Shown in pieces: positions 1 to 8,623 of a DNA stretch of 64,000 nucleotides. The DNA is taken from contig NZ_WUBI01000001.1 of NCBI RefSeq assembly GCF_009807035.1, positions 1,488,001 through 1,552,000 on the forward strand. The letters run 5' to 3'. Both the position numbers and the translations under genes were made by a program. The notes beneath the pieces are model-generated. The model worked only from the letters and a program-made list of their open reading frames with translations. It was not told where the DNA came from and searched no databases. The number at the start of each line of letters is the position of its first letter. The stretch's first letter is position 1. The DNA is from Paenibacillus dendrobii (GTDB taxonomy: Bacteria > Bacillota > Bacilli > Paenibacillales > Paenibacillaceae).

Positions 1-1349
1 AGCTGGAATATCAGTTCGAATATATCTTTCTTGGCACCTACATCGACGCCTTTGGTCGGTTCATCGAAAATATAGACTTCTGCTTCCGTCATGAGCCATT
101 TACCGATGGCCACCTTTTGCTGGTTCCCGCCGGACAGGTTCTGTAATCTCACATTCTCGCCTGGCGTCTTGATCCCCAGATTCTGTATGATTTCGCGGGC
201 TGCCTCTTTCTCCTTCTTGAAGTTCAAGAATAGATTCATCCTAGAAAATTTCTTCAAGTTGACGGCTGTAAGGTTCGTAGCCACCGACTCGCCCACCAAA
301 ATCCCTTCCTTGCGCCGTTCTTCCGGGACAAGTGCAATCCCCTGCTTGACCGCATCGTGCGGGCTGCGGAGCCGCAGCTTCTTGCCGTGCAGAATGATAT
401 CTCCCGAATTCGCCCGCCCGAGCCCAAACAACGCCTTGCACAGCTCTGTCTTCCCGGCGCCTACCAGACCGGCTATACCAATAATCTCGCCTCTTTTGGC
501 ATGAATGTTAATATCGTGAACCTTCTCTCCATCGCTGAAGTTTCGGATCTCGAATATCGTTTCGCCTTTCTGAATGTCCATCTGAGGAAATTGATCCCCC
601 AGCTTACGGCCCAGCATATACTCAACGACCTGATTCTGATTTATCTCCCTCATGCTCTCATTCACGACAAATTCCCCGTCTCTCATGACGGTAATATCAT
701 CGCAAATTTCGAACAGTTCCGGAAGACGGTGAGAAATAAAAATCACGCCGACATGTTCCTGTTTGAGATCCCTGACGATACGAAACAGCTCTTCCGTCTC
801 TGAATGACTTAAAGGCGCTGTCGGTTCGTCGAGAATGAGAAAACGACACGTTTTGGAAATGGCTCTAGCAATCAGCACCATCTGCTTCTCTGCCAGCGTC
901 AGTTCGCTGACCAGCTTCTTGGAGGGAACCTTGACGTTCATCTTGTCCAAAATTTCCTTGGAGCGTTTATGAATATATCCCCAAGAAACAACCTGTTTTT
1001 TGCCCATATCATTCACGCTATAATCCAGCATGATGTTTTCGCCTACCGTTAAATAAGGTACCAAAGCGGTATCGACTTCCTGATATACGATTTGAATCCC
1101 CAAGTCTTTCGCATCTTTGGGATTCCGGATCTGTACCGGTTCATCATCAATGTAAATTTCACCGGTATAATGACCGTATGCACCGGAAAGAACCTTCATC
1201 AGCGTAGACTTGCCTGCGCCATTGGCACCGATCAAGGCATGCGAAGTACCCGTCATGGTCATAAAATCAACATTCTTCAGTGCCTTAACACCGGGGAACT
1301 CAATAGAAATGTCCTTCATTTGCAGCTTTATTGGCTTGCCTTCGCCCAT
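1..1349 (-). CDS. Sugar ABC transporter ATP-binding protein, RbsA/AraG type (3' end outside window)
   Basis: This ATPase would power sugar uptake with the lipoprotein encoded just upstream. I translated it directly because the frame stays open at the left edge; about 449 residues are visible. The first nucleotide-binding domain has Walker A GANGAGKST at about residues 41-49, a signature-like LTLAEKQM and Walker B LILDEP. The second domain has the degenerate GLVGAGKT loop, LSGGNQQKV and FDEPTKGVD. Such a duplicated ATPase with a weak second Walker A is typical of the ribose/arabinose/galactose group, usually about 500 residues, so only about 50 residues are missing. The ATG at 1349 lies 103 bp after the lipoprotein stop. 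The permease should lie just outside the window. The sugar itself is inferred from the neighbouring fucose genes. Confidence 0.93.
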   Translation of the reverse strand, partial: MGEGKPIKLQMKDISIEFPGVKALKNVDFMTMTGTSHALIGANGAGKSTLMKVLSGAYGHYTGEIYIDDEPVQIRNPKDAKDLGIQIVYQEVDTALVPYLTVGENIMLDYSVNDMGKKQVVSWGYIHKRSKEILDKMNVKVPSKKLVSELTLAEKQMVLIARAISKTCRFLILDEPTAPLSHSETEELFRIVRDLKQEHVGVIFISHRLPELFEICDDITVMRDGEFVVNESMREINQNQVVEYMLGRKLGDQFPQMDIQKGETIFEIRNFSDGEKVHDINIHAKRGEIIGIAGLVGAGKTELCKALFGLGRANSGDIILHGKKLRLRSPHDAVKQGIALVPEERRKEGILVGESVATNLTAVNLKKFSRMNLFLNFKKEKEAAREIIQNLGIKTPGENVRLQNLSGGNQQKVAIGKWLMTEAEVYIFDEPTKGVDVGAKKDIFELIFQ

Positions 1350-1386
1350 CTCTTCACCTTCTAAAAAAGGATTTCATCGCAAGTAT

Positions 1387-1413
1387 GGGAAGTGCTGTCA
1401 AACAGCACTTCCC
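1387..1413 (-). other. Intercistronic hairpin between binding-protein and ATPase genes
   Basis: Perfect 12-bp arms (GGGAAGTGCTGT / ACAGCACTTCCC) with a 3-base loop. No U tract follows on the minus strand, so it is not a classical terminator. Such hairpins after binding-protein genes often protect the upstream mRNA and raise binding-protein levels relative to ATPase and permease; here that role is inferred. Confidence 0.7.
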
Positions 1414-1451
1414 TTAACCTGTGTTCGGCCTATTCAGCCCTGTTTGTTATG

Positions 1452-2561
1452 TTATTTGGCGTAAGCTTCTTTCAAGTTCTTCATCCAAGGCTCCTCAAAA
1501 GCGTCGCTTTCGCCCCAGCCCGGCATAACTTTTGCAAGATTGACCATATTCACGCTTTCAGAGGCTGTCTTCAGCTTATCCTGTGTAATCAATGTTGCTG
1601 CCAGGTCATAGGTCTGAGGCACTTCTTCACCCGCAATTTTCTTCACCAGCATACGAACATCAACTTGTCCGATGACTTTCGGATCCACTGCAGCCGTTGA
1701 AACCCAAGGGCTTTTGTCTTCCTGCATCATTTGCAAGTCGGCATTGGAAACGTCGATTCCGTAAATTTTGATCTCATCGCGTCCCGCTTCTTTGACCGCG
1801 CGAGCCGCTCCGATCGCAAAAGCATCCCAAGTGGCAAAAATCGCGCTGATCTCGCCCTTTTTATGCTTGGTAAGCATCGCCGCAACGGCATTTTGTGTTT
1901 GTACGGATGTATCGGCAGAAGCTATACCGAAACGCTCGATTTCCTGAATTCCGGAATTCGCTGTCATAAATTCCTTATACACTGCGTTACGTCTTACCAT
2001 CGGCGGGAACCCATCGACCCACAGGTAAACGATCTTACCCTGTCCTTTAAGTTCGTCGTTCATTTGAGTCAATGCCAGTTTGGCTAAGTTTTCATCATCC
2101 TGGGAAGTAAGGGTTACGCCCTGTACATTCGCCAATTCCGGATTGGAGTCAAATGCTACGACCGGAATGCCTTTTGCCGTAATCTTCTTCACGTCTTCCA
2201 CCGTTGCCGCATCATCACCATGTGAAATAATGAATCCGTCATAATCTTTCTCCAGCGCTTGGGAGATGGCATCGTGGAACTTGGCTGTGTCTCCGTTTGC
2301 CGAGAAGGTATCCACCGTGAATCCCATGGATGTACCCTCTTGCTTGGCACCGGCCAGGAACTGCGCGGTATGATCATCTCCGCCAATTTTACGGACAACC
2401 ATGATTTTCACTTGATCGTCTTTGGCAATGTTGTCAGGCACGCCTTCGACGACCTTTTTCTCCGGCGCCTTGCTTCCGCTTCCCCCGCTTGAGCAACCTG
2501 TAGCAACGACCGCCACCGCAAATAAACCGATAAGCAGCTTGCTGAATGTCTTTTTCTTCAT
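1452..2561 (-). CDS. Sugar ABC transporter substrate-binding lipoprotein
   Basis: The 369-residue product has a lipoprotein signal: MKKK, a hydrophobic stretch and a lipobox ending in VATGC with the lipidated cysteine at residue 23, followed by a Gly/Ser linker. The rest resembles the RbsB-type (Peripla_BP_4) sugar-binding fold, with segments such as DGFIISHGD and IPVVAFDSN that normally line the sugar pocket. It would catch the sugar outside the membrane for the ATPase encoded downstream. The ATG at 2561 follows an AAAAGGGG ribosome site. The gene lies about 180 bp downstream of a T-box terminator, an unexpected control for a sugar transporter. L-fucose or a fucoside as ligand is inferred from position only. 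Confidence 0.92.
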   Translation of the reverse strand: MKKKTFSKLLIGLFAVAVVATGCSSGGSGSKAPEKKVVEGVPDNIAKDDQVKIMVVRKIGGDDHTAQFLAGAKQEGTSMGFTVDTFSANGDTAKFHDAISQALEKDYDGFIISHGDDAATVEDVKKITAKGIPVVAFDSNPELANVQGVTLTSQDDENLAKLALTQMNDELKGQGKIVYLWVDGFPPMVRRNAVYKEFMTANSGIQEIERFGIASADTSVQTQNAVAAMLTKHKKGEISAIFATWDAFAIGAARAVKEAGRDEIKIYGIDVSNADLQMMQEDKSPWVSTAAVDPKVIGQVDVRMLVKKIAGEEVPQTYDLAATLITQDKLKTASESVNMVNLAKVMPGWGESDAFEEPWMKNLKEAYAK

Positions 2562-2740
2562 GAACCTGCACCCCTTTTATAATGTTTGAATCTCGTATAA
2601 CCTTTTATGTAGCTGGGTAGGTATCTCATTTCGGCGCCCGATGTGCTGATATAAAGCATTAAAGTCTTAACATATTCTCTTCCAACCACCGGAAGTAATT
2701 GAGAGAATTCGAATCCTATCACTTTACAAAGCATTATACG

Positions 2741-2777
2741 AAAAAACACATCCGTCCTTTAAGGGAACGAATGTGTT
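2741..2777 (-). terminator. T-box-controlled terminator
   Basis: On the minus strand the arm AACACATTCGTTCC pairs, with G-U pairs, to GGACGGATGTGTT and is followed by six T. Its 5' arm contains the CGTTCCCT bases that the antiterminator also needs, so the two structures exclude each other. Confidence 0.88.
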
Positions 2778-3050
2778 TCGTGGTACCACCCTGTATTCAA
2801 ATAGGCTCGCTTCTGCTTATGGCAGCACGAATCTATTCTTAAAGTCAAAATAACGGGCTTCTCCCGGCCTGGAATACTCAAATCTGCAATTCTTTCATCC
2901 GGCAGCTCGCAAGTCTTATAGAAGCTCATACCGTGCACGAACCATACAGAATGAAAGTTTCTTCTCTGAGGCACAACGGGGATTCAATGAACTTGGATCT
3001 TGGTCACAGCTTTTCTCGTGTATGGCAAACTTTCAAGTTTGTTTTTCCAT
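2741..3050 (-). promoter_or_regulatory. T-box riboswitch (tRNA-sensing leader)
   Basis: The leader contains the T-box sequence AGGGTGGTACCACG (2779-2792), very close to the family consensus. ACG and AGGG around the bulge pair with CGT and CCCT downstream to form the antiterminator, which competes with the terminator at 2741-2777. Upstream is a stem III hairpin followed by the conserved CCGTTA (about 2849-2869). Further upstream, a long stem I can form, with CTTTCAT pairing to ATGAAAG and an AGAGA motif at its base. The likely specifier region reads GAATTGCAGATTTGAG. The family raises downstream expression when the matching tRNA is uncharged. The next gene is a sugar-binding lipoprotein, not a synthetase or amino acid gene. 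Confidence 0.9.
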
Positions 3051-3080
3051 ACATTACAGGATGATGAAGATTAATGTCAA
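3051..3080 (-). promoter_or_regulatory. Sigma-A promoter of the T-box leader
   Basis: On the minus strand TTGACA (3075-3080), an 18-base spacer and TAATGT (3051-3056). It lies just after the aldolase stop, so the transporter can be transcribed separately from the catabolic genes. A shifted -10, TGTAAT, with a 16-base spacer is also possible. Confidence 0.65.
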
Positions 3081-3106
3081 GTATTCAGCACTGTTTAATT
3101 ATAATT

Positions 3107-3775
3107 TCACTGTAATTTCTGCAATAGCTGAACCCGGTACGCTTCGCTTTCCAAAGATTGGATCTCTTTATACTCTGCATCAGTAAGTACTTTCGGCGTA
3201 CCTGCAGCCTTGGCAGCAAGATAAATTTTGGCGCTTTCCTCGACAACCTCAGTACGGTAATAAGCCTCACGCAGATTTTTACCTGTCGTTACAAGTCCGT
3301 GGTTTTCCAGCAGGATTGAATTATAGTCGACAACCTTGGCTGCTACTGCGTTCGCCAGCACATCAGTTGTTGGCACCACGTAAGGTACGAACGTCACTTC
3401 GCCCACCAGCGCAGCCTGATCCGGGAACAGCATCGGCAGCTCCTTGGAGACCAGTGTCAATGCAATGCAATAAGCAGGATGCGTATGGACGATAGCCTGA
3501 ACAGCCGGATTTTCACGGTAAGCAAAAAGATGCATCAGTACTTCCGACGAAGGGCGCACATCTGTATCGAGCACTTTACCGGACTCAATCTCCACGCGAA
3601 TCCATTGATGCGGTTCAATATCCTCCAGAGCAAAGCCGCTTGGCGACAGCAGCATCAAGCCGTCTGCCTTGGCGCTAATGTTGCCTCCGGGCCCTACAAC
3701 CAAACCTTTCGCTACGATCTTGCGGGCATAAAGCGTGAGTTCTTCCCGCACTTTCTGTTCCAGTGATTGTGTCAT
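3107..3775 (-). CDS. fucA: Class II aldolase, probable L-fuculose-1-phosphate aldolase
   Basis: The 222-residue protein is the size of FucA (about 215). It would cleave L-fuculose 1-phosphate to dihydroxyacetone phosphate and L-lactaldehyde in the cytoplasm. Visible family features are GPGGNIS (phosphate-binding loop), the zinc-binding HTHPAY motif and a later ENHG histidine. The open frame extends upstream into the kinase gene, but I chose the ATG at 3775 because GGAGAG lies just before it and the protein then matches the family length. It follows the kinase gene by 65 bp. Rhamnulose- or ribulose-phosphate activity cannot be excluded from sequence alone; the neighbouring FucI-type isomerase favours fuculose. 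Confidence 0.88.
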   Translation of the reverse strand: MTQSLEQKVREELTLYARKIVAKGLVVGPGGNISAKADGLMLLSPSGFALEDIEPHQWIRVEIESGKVLDTDVRPSSEVLMHLFAYRENPAVQAIVHTHPAYCIALTLVSKELPMLFPDQAALVGEVTFVPYVVPTTDVLANAVAAKVVDYNSILLENHGLVTTGKNLREAYYRTEVVEESAKIYLAAKAAGTPKVLTDAEYKEIQSLESEAYRVQLLQKLQ

Positions 3776-3840
3776 CTCTCCAACACACTCTCCTATCCAT
3801 TGGTTTGCAGCGGATGTATCAGGCCTCCGCTTCCAGCCTT

Positions 3841-5328
3841 TTAGTGACGCACCAGCAACTGGTGATATTTCCGGTAACGTTCTTCCCATTCATCTGCATC
3901 TTGGGGAAGATAGGTTTCAGGCGGGAAGGATTGCCGGACCACCTGGCGGATTTCCGCCAGATTGTGAACCTCGCCATGAGCCTTAGCCTGCATCATCAAA
4001 TTGCCGATGGAGGTTGCCTCTACCGGGCCTGCGATCACGGTTTTGCCGGTTACGCTTGCGGTCAGCTGGCAGAGCAGACGATTCTGAATCCCGCCTCCCA
4101 CCATATGGATATGTTCCAGGCGTTCCCCGGTCAATTCTTCGATTTCACCTAAAGTCTGTCTATATTTAAAAGCAAGGCTCTCCAATATGCACCGGACGAT
4201 TTCTGGACGCGATTGCGGAACTGGTTGCCCGGTAGCACGGCAGTATTCCTGAATTCGCTGCGGCATGTTTCCAGGCGGCAGAAATACAGCATCTCCAGCA
4301 TCAATATAACTTGAATTCCGCGGAGCATGTTCCGCCATTTCCGTGAGCTCGGCATAGCCAAGCTGATATCCTTCCATCGCCCAGGTACGACGGCATTCCT
4401 GCAACAGCCACAGTCCCATAATGTTTTTGAGCAAACGGATTTTCCCTTCCGCGCCTCCCTCGTTGCTGAAGAGAAGTTGTCGGCTTCGTTCCGTAAGTAT
4501 CGGCTCATCCAGCTCTATACCCATCAGAGACCATGTTCCGCTGCTGATAAAGGCATAACGGCTGGCTTCTGCAGGAATGGACGCTACCGCCGCAGCCGTG
4601 TCATGACCGGAAGCTGCGATCACAGGCATTCCATCAACGGACAACTCCGCGCAAATATCCGGCCGAAGCTCCCCTACACGTGTACCCGGCATAATGATCG
4701 GATTAAACAGCGATGGCGGAAGCGAGAGGGTTTCCATAACCGGGATATTCCAATCCCTCTTTACCGGATCCAGCAGTCCGCTTGTACTAGCGATCGTATA
4801 TTCACTGGCCATGACGCCGGACAGATAATAATGGAATAAGTCCGGCATGAAGAGCATCCGCCAGTCACCGGCATTCTGCCCGAAAGAAAGCTGTTCTTCC
4901 GCAAGCAATTGATACACCGTATTAATACTGGAGGATTGGATGCCTGTTCGAGCGTATAGGTCAGCTTCAGGAATCAGCTTTAATGCTTCCCGCATGGCCG
5001 GCTCGCTCCGCAAATCCCGGTAGTGGCCAGGATTGCCCACCAGTTGTCCTTTCGGATCAACCAAGCCGTAGTCCACGCCCCAGGTATCCACGGCGATCGA
5101 GGCAGGAGTGCGGCCAAGCTGCTGCTTGGCCTTCACCATCCCCTGTTTGAGTTCATGAAACAACCTGAGAAAATCCCAATGCAGCCTATCGCCCAGCTGG
5201 ACCGGTTCATTGGCGAAACGGTGTACCTCCTGAATCGACAGACGCTCGCCGTCAAAATGACCGGTCACCGCCCGGCCGCTGCTTGCGCCGAAATCCACCG
5301 CCATCATTTGCAATGATTGTGTGCCCAC
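3841..5328 (-). CDS. FGGY-family sugar kinase, L-fuculokinase/rhamnulokinase type
   Basis: The 495-residue product resembles RhaB in length and sequence. The N-terminal ATPase core has VDFGASSGR, there is a DTWGVDYG segment, and the C-terminal half has the family GGGIQNRLL and EATSIGNLM motifs. It should phosphorylate the ketose made by the isomerase upstream to give the aldolase substrate. In Firmicutes a RhaB-like kinase often stands in for FucK in fucose operons, so I leave the symbol empty. The start is a GTG at 5328 preceded by GAGGTGATGAA. It sits between the isomerase (99-bp gap) and the aldolase in one minus-strand operon. Confidence 0.9.
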   Translation of the reverse strand: MGTQSLQMMAVDFGASSGRAVTGHFDGERLSIQEVHRFANEPVQLGDRLHWDFLRLFHELKQGMVKAKQQLGRTPASIAVDTWGVDYGLVDPKGQLVGNPGHYRDLRSEPAMREALKLIPEADLYARTGIQSSSINTVYQLLAEEQLSFGQNAGDWRMLFMPDLFHYYLSGVMASEYTIASTSGLLDPVKRDWNIPVMETLSLPPSLFNPIIMPGTRVGELRPDICAELSVDGMPVIAASGHDTAAAVASIPAEASRYAFISSGTWSLMGIELDEPILTERSRQLLFSNEGGAEGKIRLLKNIMGLWLLQECRRTWAMEGYQLGYAELTEMAEHAPRNSSYIDAGDAVFLPPGNMPQRIQEYCRATGQPVPQSRPEIVRCILESLAFKYRQTLGEIEELTGERLEHIHMVGGGIQNRLLCQLTASVTGKTVIAGPVEATSIGNLMMQAKAHGEVHNLAEIRQVVRQSFPPETYLPQDADEWEERYRKYHQLLVRH

Positions 5329-5427
5329 TTCATCACCTCATCTATACGAAATGAACTAAAGTTTCCGGCTGACCTGTTTGGATCGGGTTACCTTCCCTTT
5401 AATTCAAATGATCTGATTCAAGCCGAA

Positions 5428-7218
5428 TTACTTGTACATCGGTCCAAAGTTCTGGCAAGCGCGATAGTCCGCACTTTCAGGATCATGGGTGCCAAACATT
5501 CCCCATGCTCTAGGACGGAAGATTTGCTCGGCGTTGACATTGTGCATGCTGACAGGAATGCGAAGAATGGATGCCAGCGTAATCAGATCTGCGCCGATAT
5601 GGCCGTAGCTGATTGAACCATGGTTGGCTCCCCAGTTATCCATAACGGAGTACACATCCTTGAACGATCCTTCTCCGGTAAGGTTCGGCGCAAACCAGGT
5701 CGTAGGCCATGTCGGATCTGTACGTTTGTCGAGCTTGTCATGTACATCCTCCGGCAGTTCTACGGTGTAGCCTTCAGCGATTTGAAGGACAGGACCCAGA
5801 CCTTTGACCAGATTCAGACGCGACATGGTTACAGGCATCCCGCCGCGTGTCAGGAAATCGGAAGAGAAGCCGCCGCCGCGGAAATATTCCACTGCCGCAG
5901 GACGCCAAGAGGTAGCTTTCAGGCAGTTATTCTTGTCTTCTTCGGTGATCTCCCAGAAAGGTTTCATCACTGGCTTGCCGTCCTTCATCTGCTCACCCGT
6001 GCCATCCAGCGCAGCCGAACCGGAGTTAATCAGATGGAGAAGACCGTTTTGCCCAAGGCCTGTCAATTCATGTCCCGTCACACGTTTCACGGCTTCGGGG
6101 CTCCAATAGGTGCGCACGTCCGCGAAGATTTGAGCTGTATTGGTCAGCAGATTGCCAAACAGCATAGATACGCCGTTCAAACTATCATTTTCCGTTGCAA
6201 CCAGATAAGGTGCGCGAATGCCGTTCCAATCGAATGAGGAATTCAGAATCGTTTCATGGAAATCGCCGTTCGGGAAGTGATCTGTCCATTGGCGCTGCCC
6301 TTGAAAGCCGGAGACGATCGCGTTGTGGCCCATGGCTTCTTCGGCAAAGCCGAGCTCTTCAAGACGCTCGTTGCCTACCATCAAGTCGCGGACGATCTGC
6401 GTCATTTTGACAACCATTTCCCAATCCTTGTCTTTCTTCTCACGCGTAGCCTGAATATGTTCAGGATTGTTGTCCGGACCTTCCGAACAGTTTTCTTTCA
6501 CCCAAGCCAATGCCATTTTATATTCTTCCGGATCGTAGATTTCCTCTTCAACCCGGCGTGTAATTTCGGACATATCTACGTACTCGTTGCGCATACCCAG
6601 GTATTCCTGGAAGAAATCCGGGTCGATCATCGAGCCCGCAATACCCATGGATACCGAACCGATGGCCAAGTAGGACTTCCCTTTCATCAAAGCAGCTGCC
6701 ATTCCCGCTTTCGCGAAGCGCAGCAATTTCTCCTGCACATCCTCAGGGATCGAAGGATCGCTCAGATCCTGTACATCTCTGCCATAGATGCCGAAGGCAG
6801 GCAAGCCTTTTTGGGCATGGGCGGACAATACGGCGGCAAGGTATACCGCACCCGGTCTTTCTGTTCCGTTGAAGCCCCATATGGCTTTCGGAATGGAAGG
6901 ATCCATATCCATCGTTTCCGTACCATAACACCAACAAGGAGTAACGGTAATGGATACACCTACCCCGGCTTTGACAAATTTATCGGCGCAGGCCGCCGCT
7001 TCAGCCACACCGCCGATGCACGAATCTGCAATCACGCATTCCACTTTCGAGCCATCTGGGTAACGAAGATTCTCGCTCAGGAACGAAGAAACCGACTTAG
7101 CCAGATTCATGGTCATATCTTCCAGTGATTCACGTACGCCCTTTCTTCTTCCATCAATGGTTGGGCGAATACCGATTTTAGGAAATTCCTGCTTCCATCT
7201 TGCTTCCTTCGTTGTCAT
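5428..7218 (-). CDS. fucI: L-fucose isomerase
   Basis: The 596-residue product matches FucI (about 591 residues) throughout, starting [20 protein letters not shown], with [15 protein letters not shown], a DMDP segment, and the [13 protein letters not shown] and [13 protein letters not shown] regions. The enzyme is a manganese-dependent ketol isomerase that converts L-fucose to L-fuculose in the cytoplasm. It also acts on D-arabinose in characterised members. The ATG at 7218 follows a strong GAGGAGGAAG site. It is the first gene of the catabolic operon, directly behind the 20-bp palindrome recognised as a LacI-family operator. Family assignment is very secure. Confidence 0.96.
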   Translation of the reverse strand: MTTKEARWKQEFPKIGIRPTIDGRRKGVRESLEDMTMNLAKSVSSFLSENLRYPDGSKVECVIADSCIGGVAEAAACADKFVKAGVGVSITVTPCWCYGTETMDMDPSIPKAIWGFNGTERPGAVYLAAVLSAHAQKGLPAFGIYGRDVQDLSDPSIPEDVQEKLLRFAKAGMAAALMKGKSYLAIGSVSMGIAGSMIDPDFFQEYLGMRNEYVDMSEITRRVEEEIYDPEEYKMALAWVKENCSEGPDNNPEHIQATREKKDKDWEMVVKMTQIVRDLMVGNERLEELGFAEEAMGHNAIVSGFQGQRQWTDHFPNGDFHETILNSSFDWNGIRAPYLVATENDSLNGVSMLFGNLLTNTAQIFADVRTYWSPEAVKRVTGHELTGLGQNGLLHLINSGSAALDGTGEQMKDGKPVMKPFWEITEEDKNNCLKATSWRPAAVEYFRGGGFSSDFLTRGGMPVTMSRLNLVKGLGPVLQIAEGYTVELPEDVHDKLDKRTDPTWPTTWFAPNLTGEGSFKDVYSVMDNWGANHGSISYGHIGADLITLASILRIPVSMHNVNAEQIFRPRAWGMFGTHDPESADYRACQNFGPMYK

Positions 7219-7270
7219 AACTGTTTCTTCCTCCTCATGGATAAGTTAATGGGAATCAATGCTCATTCGT

Positions 7271-7290
7271 TAGGGTTATCGATAACCCTA
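7271..7290. promoter_or_regulatory. LacI-family operator in front of fucI
   Basis: Perfect 20-bp palindrome TAGGGTTATCGATAACCCTA with the central CG step usual for LacI-family sites. It lies 50 bp upstream of the fucI start and just downstream of a possible promoter (TTGCAA on the minus strand), a position suited to repression. Confidence 0.8.
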
Positions 7291-7412
7291 TTCATAAAAA
7301 TAATACAGCTTTCATTTTGCAATACAAACAGGATCCTCCAGATTTATTCTTTCATGATCTTCACAAAAATAGAGCTGCATGGTTGCTGTAGTTTATTTTG
7401 CCTTCATTGATG

Positions 7413-7435
7413 TATAATGAGGTTATCGATAACTT
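7413..7435 (+). promoter_or_regulatory. Regulator promoter -10 with overlapping operator
   Basis: A perfect TATAAT (7413-7418) is followed at once by GGTTATCGATAAC (from 7421), which shares the GTTATCGATAAC core with the fucI operator. The overlap with the transcription start suggests autorepression by the LacI-family protein encoded at 7518. The -35 is weak. Confidence 0.7.
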
Positions 7436-7517
7436 TAAAATAGCAATGAAAACGGTTGCTGTCAATCCGTATTTTCTTTTAGAATGAGAACAATATAGAT
7501 ACAAGAAGGGGTTACAT

Positions 7518-8528
7518 ATGGTTACCATTTATGATATTGCTGAAAAAGCCAACGTATCCGCAATGACCGTCTCCAAGGTGATTAATAATACGGGACGAAT
7601 TAGCGAACAGACACGCAAACGGGTCAAAAAAGTCATGGAAGAGCTGAACTACATCCCTAATTCCAACGCGCGCAGTCTTGTACTGCAGCAAACCCAGATC
7701 TTATCCTTACTGATTACGGATATTACGAACCCGTTCTATACAAGCCTTGCCCGCGGTGCCGAAGACAGCGCCAAAAAGCTTGGTTACCGCCTCCTGTTCG
7801 GAAATAGCGATGAGGACTATAACAAGGAACAGGATTATGTGGACATGATTCTCTCGACGCGTGTCGACGGCGTCCTCTTCGCCCCTGCGGGCGATCACTC
7901 CCTGAAGCATCTCGAAAAACTTCGCGCCCATAACATTCCCTTTGTCATCATGGACAGAGCCGTTCCGGGTATCGAATCCGATATTGTTTCCGGGGACAGT
8001 AAACAGGGAGCAAGAAATTTGGTGGATTACCTGATCAGCCTAGGCCACAGCCGTATCGCGCTTGTGAATGGCTCGCTTGATGTGTCCACCGCCCGTTTGC
8101 GTTACCAAGGTTATGCCGAAGCACTTCAGCTTCACGGTATCGAGCTCGACGATAAGCTTGTCGTTCATAAAAGCTACCGTGAATACAAAGATGAAGACCA
8201 GCTCAGCCATTTGCTCGAGCACCCTTCACCGCCTACCGCGATTTTTGCAGCCAACAACTTTCTGGCGGTTGGAGTCATCAATGCACTCAGAAAACGCGGA
8301 ATCCGCGTACCGGAGGATATGTCGGTCGTCTGCTTTGACGATCTTGATCTGTCATCCGCACTTGACCCGTTCCTTACCGTTGCCGCCCAGCCCGCATATC
8401 AGTTCGGTGCCATGGGCATCCAGCTGCTCGTCGAAAGGATCCAGGGAAGCTCTCAGCCAGAAGCCAGAAAGGTGATTTTACCTTCCGAACTTATTATTCG
8501 TTCTTCAGCCAAGACAATCGGCAAATAA
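7518..8528 (+). CDS. LacI-family transcriptional regulator of the fucose genes
   Basis: The 336-residue protein has an N-terminal LacI helix-turn-helix (YDIAEKANVSAMTVSKVINN, residues 5-24), the NARSL hinge region and a periplasmic-binding-protein-like sugar-sensing domain. It is divergent from fucI. The shared intergenic region holds two copies of GTTATCGATAAC, one in front of each gene, so it most likely represses both until a pathway sugar binds. The ATG follows AGAAGGGG. The target operon is inferred from position and operator symmetry; the inducer is unknown. The next gene on the same strand begins only about 40 bp later without a terminator, so read-through into the potassium transporter gene is possible. 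Confidence 0.93.
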   Translation: MVTIYDIAEKANVSAMTVSKVINNTGRISEQTRKRVKKVMEELNYIPNSNARSLVLQQTQILSLLITDITNPFYTSLARGAEDSAKKLGYRLLFGNSDEDYNKEQDYVDMILSTRVDGVLFAPAGDHSLKHLEKLRAHNIPFVIMDRAVPGIESDIVSGDSKQGARNLVDYLISLGHSRIALVNGSLDVSTARLRYQGYAEALQLHGIELDDKLVVHKSYREYKDEDQLSHLLEHPSPPTAIFAANNFLAVGVINALRKRGIRVPEDMSVVCFDDLDLSSALDPFLTVAAQPAYQFGAMGIQLLVERIQGSSQPEARKVILPSELIIRSSAKTIGK

Positions 8529-8623
8529 TTGGGTACAATATGAGGAACGTATAATGAAGAAGGTGACATGTCATTCAAGCCAAGAAATTAACGAAAAATA
8601 TACTGACGCCAGCCAAAATTCTG

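Noticed and set aside
357..803. Plus-strand frames across the left-edge ATPase gene
   Set aside because: The minus strand encodes an unbroken ATPase with all motifs, so these are shadow frames.
2558..2749. 63-codon minus-strand frame between the T-box terminator and the lipoprotein gene
   Set aside because: It overlaps the lipoprotein start and the terminator, has no ribosome site and no recognisable protein features.
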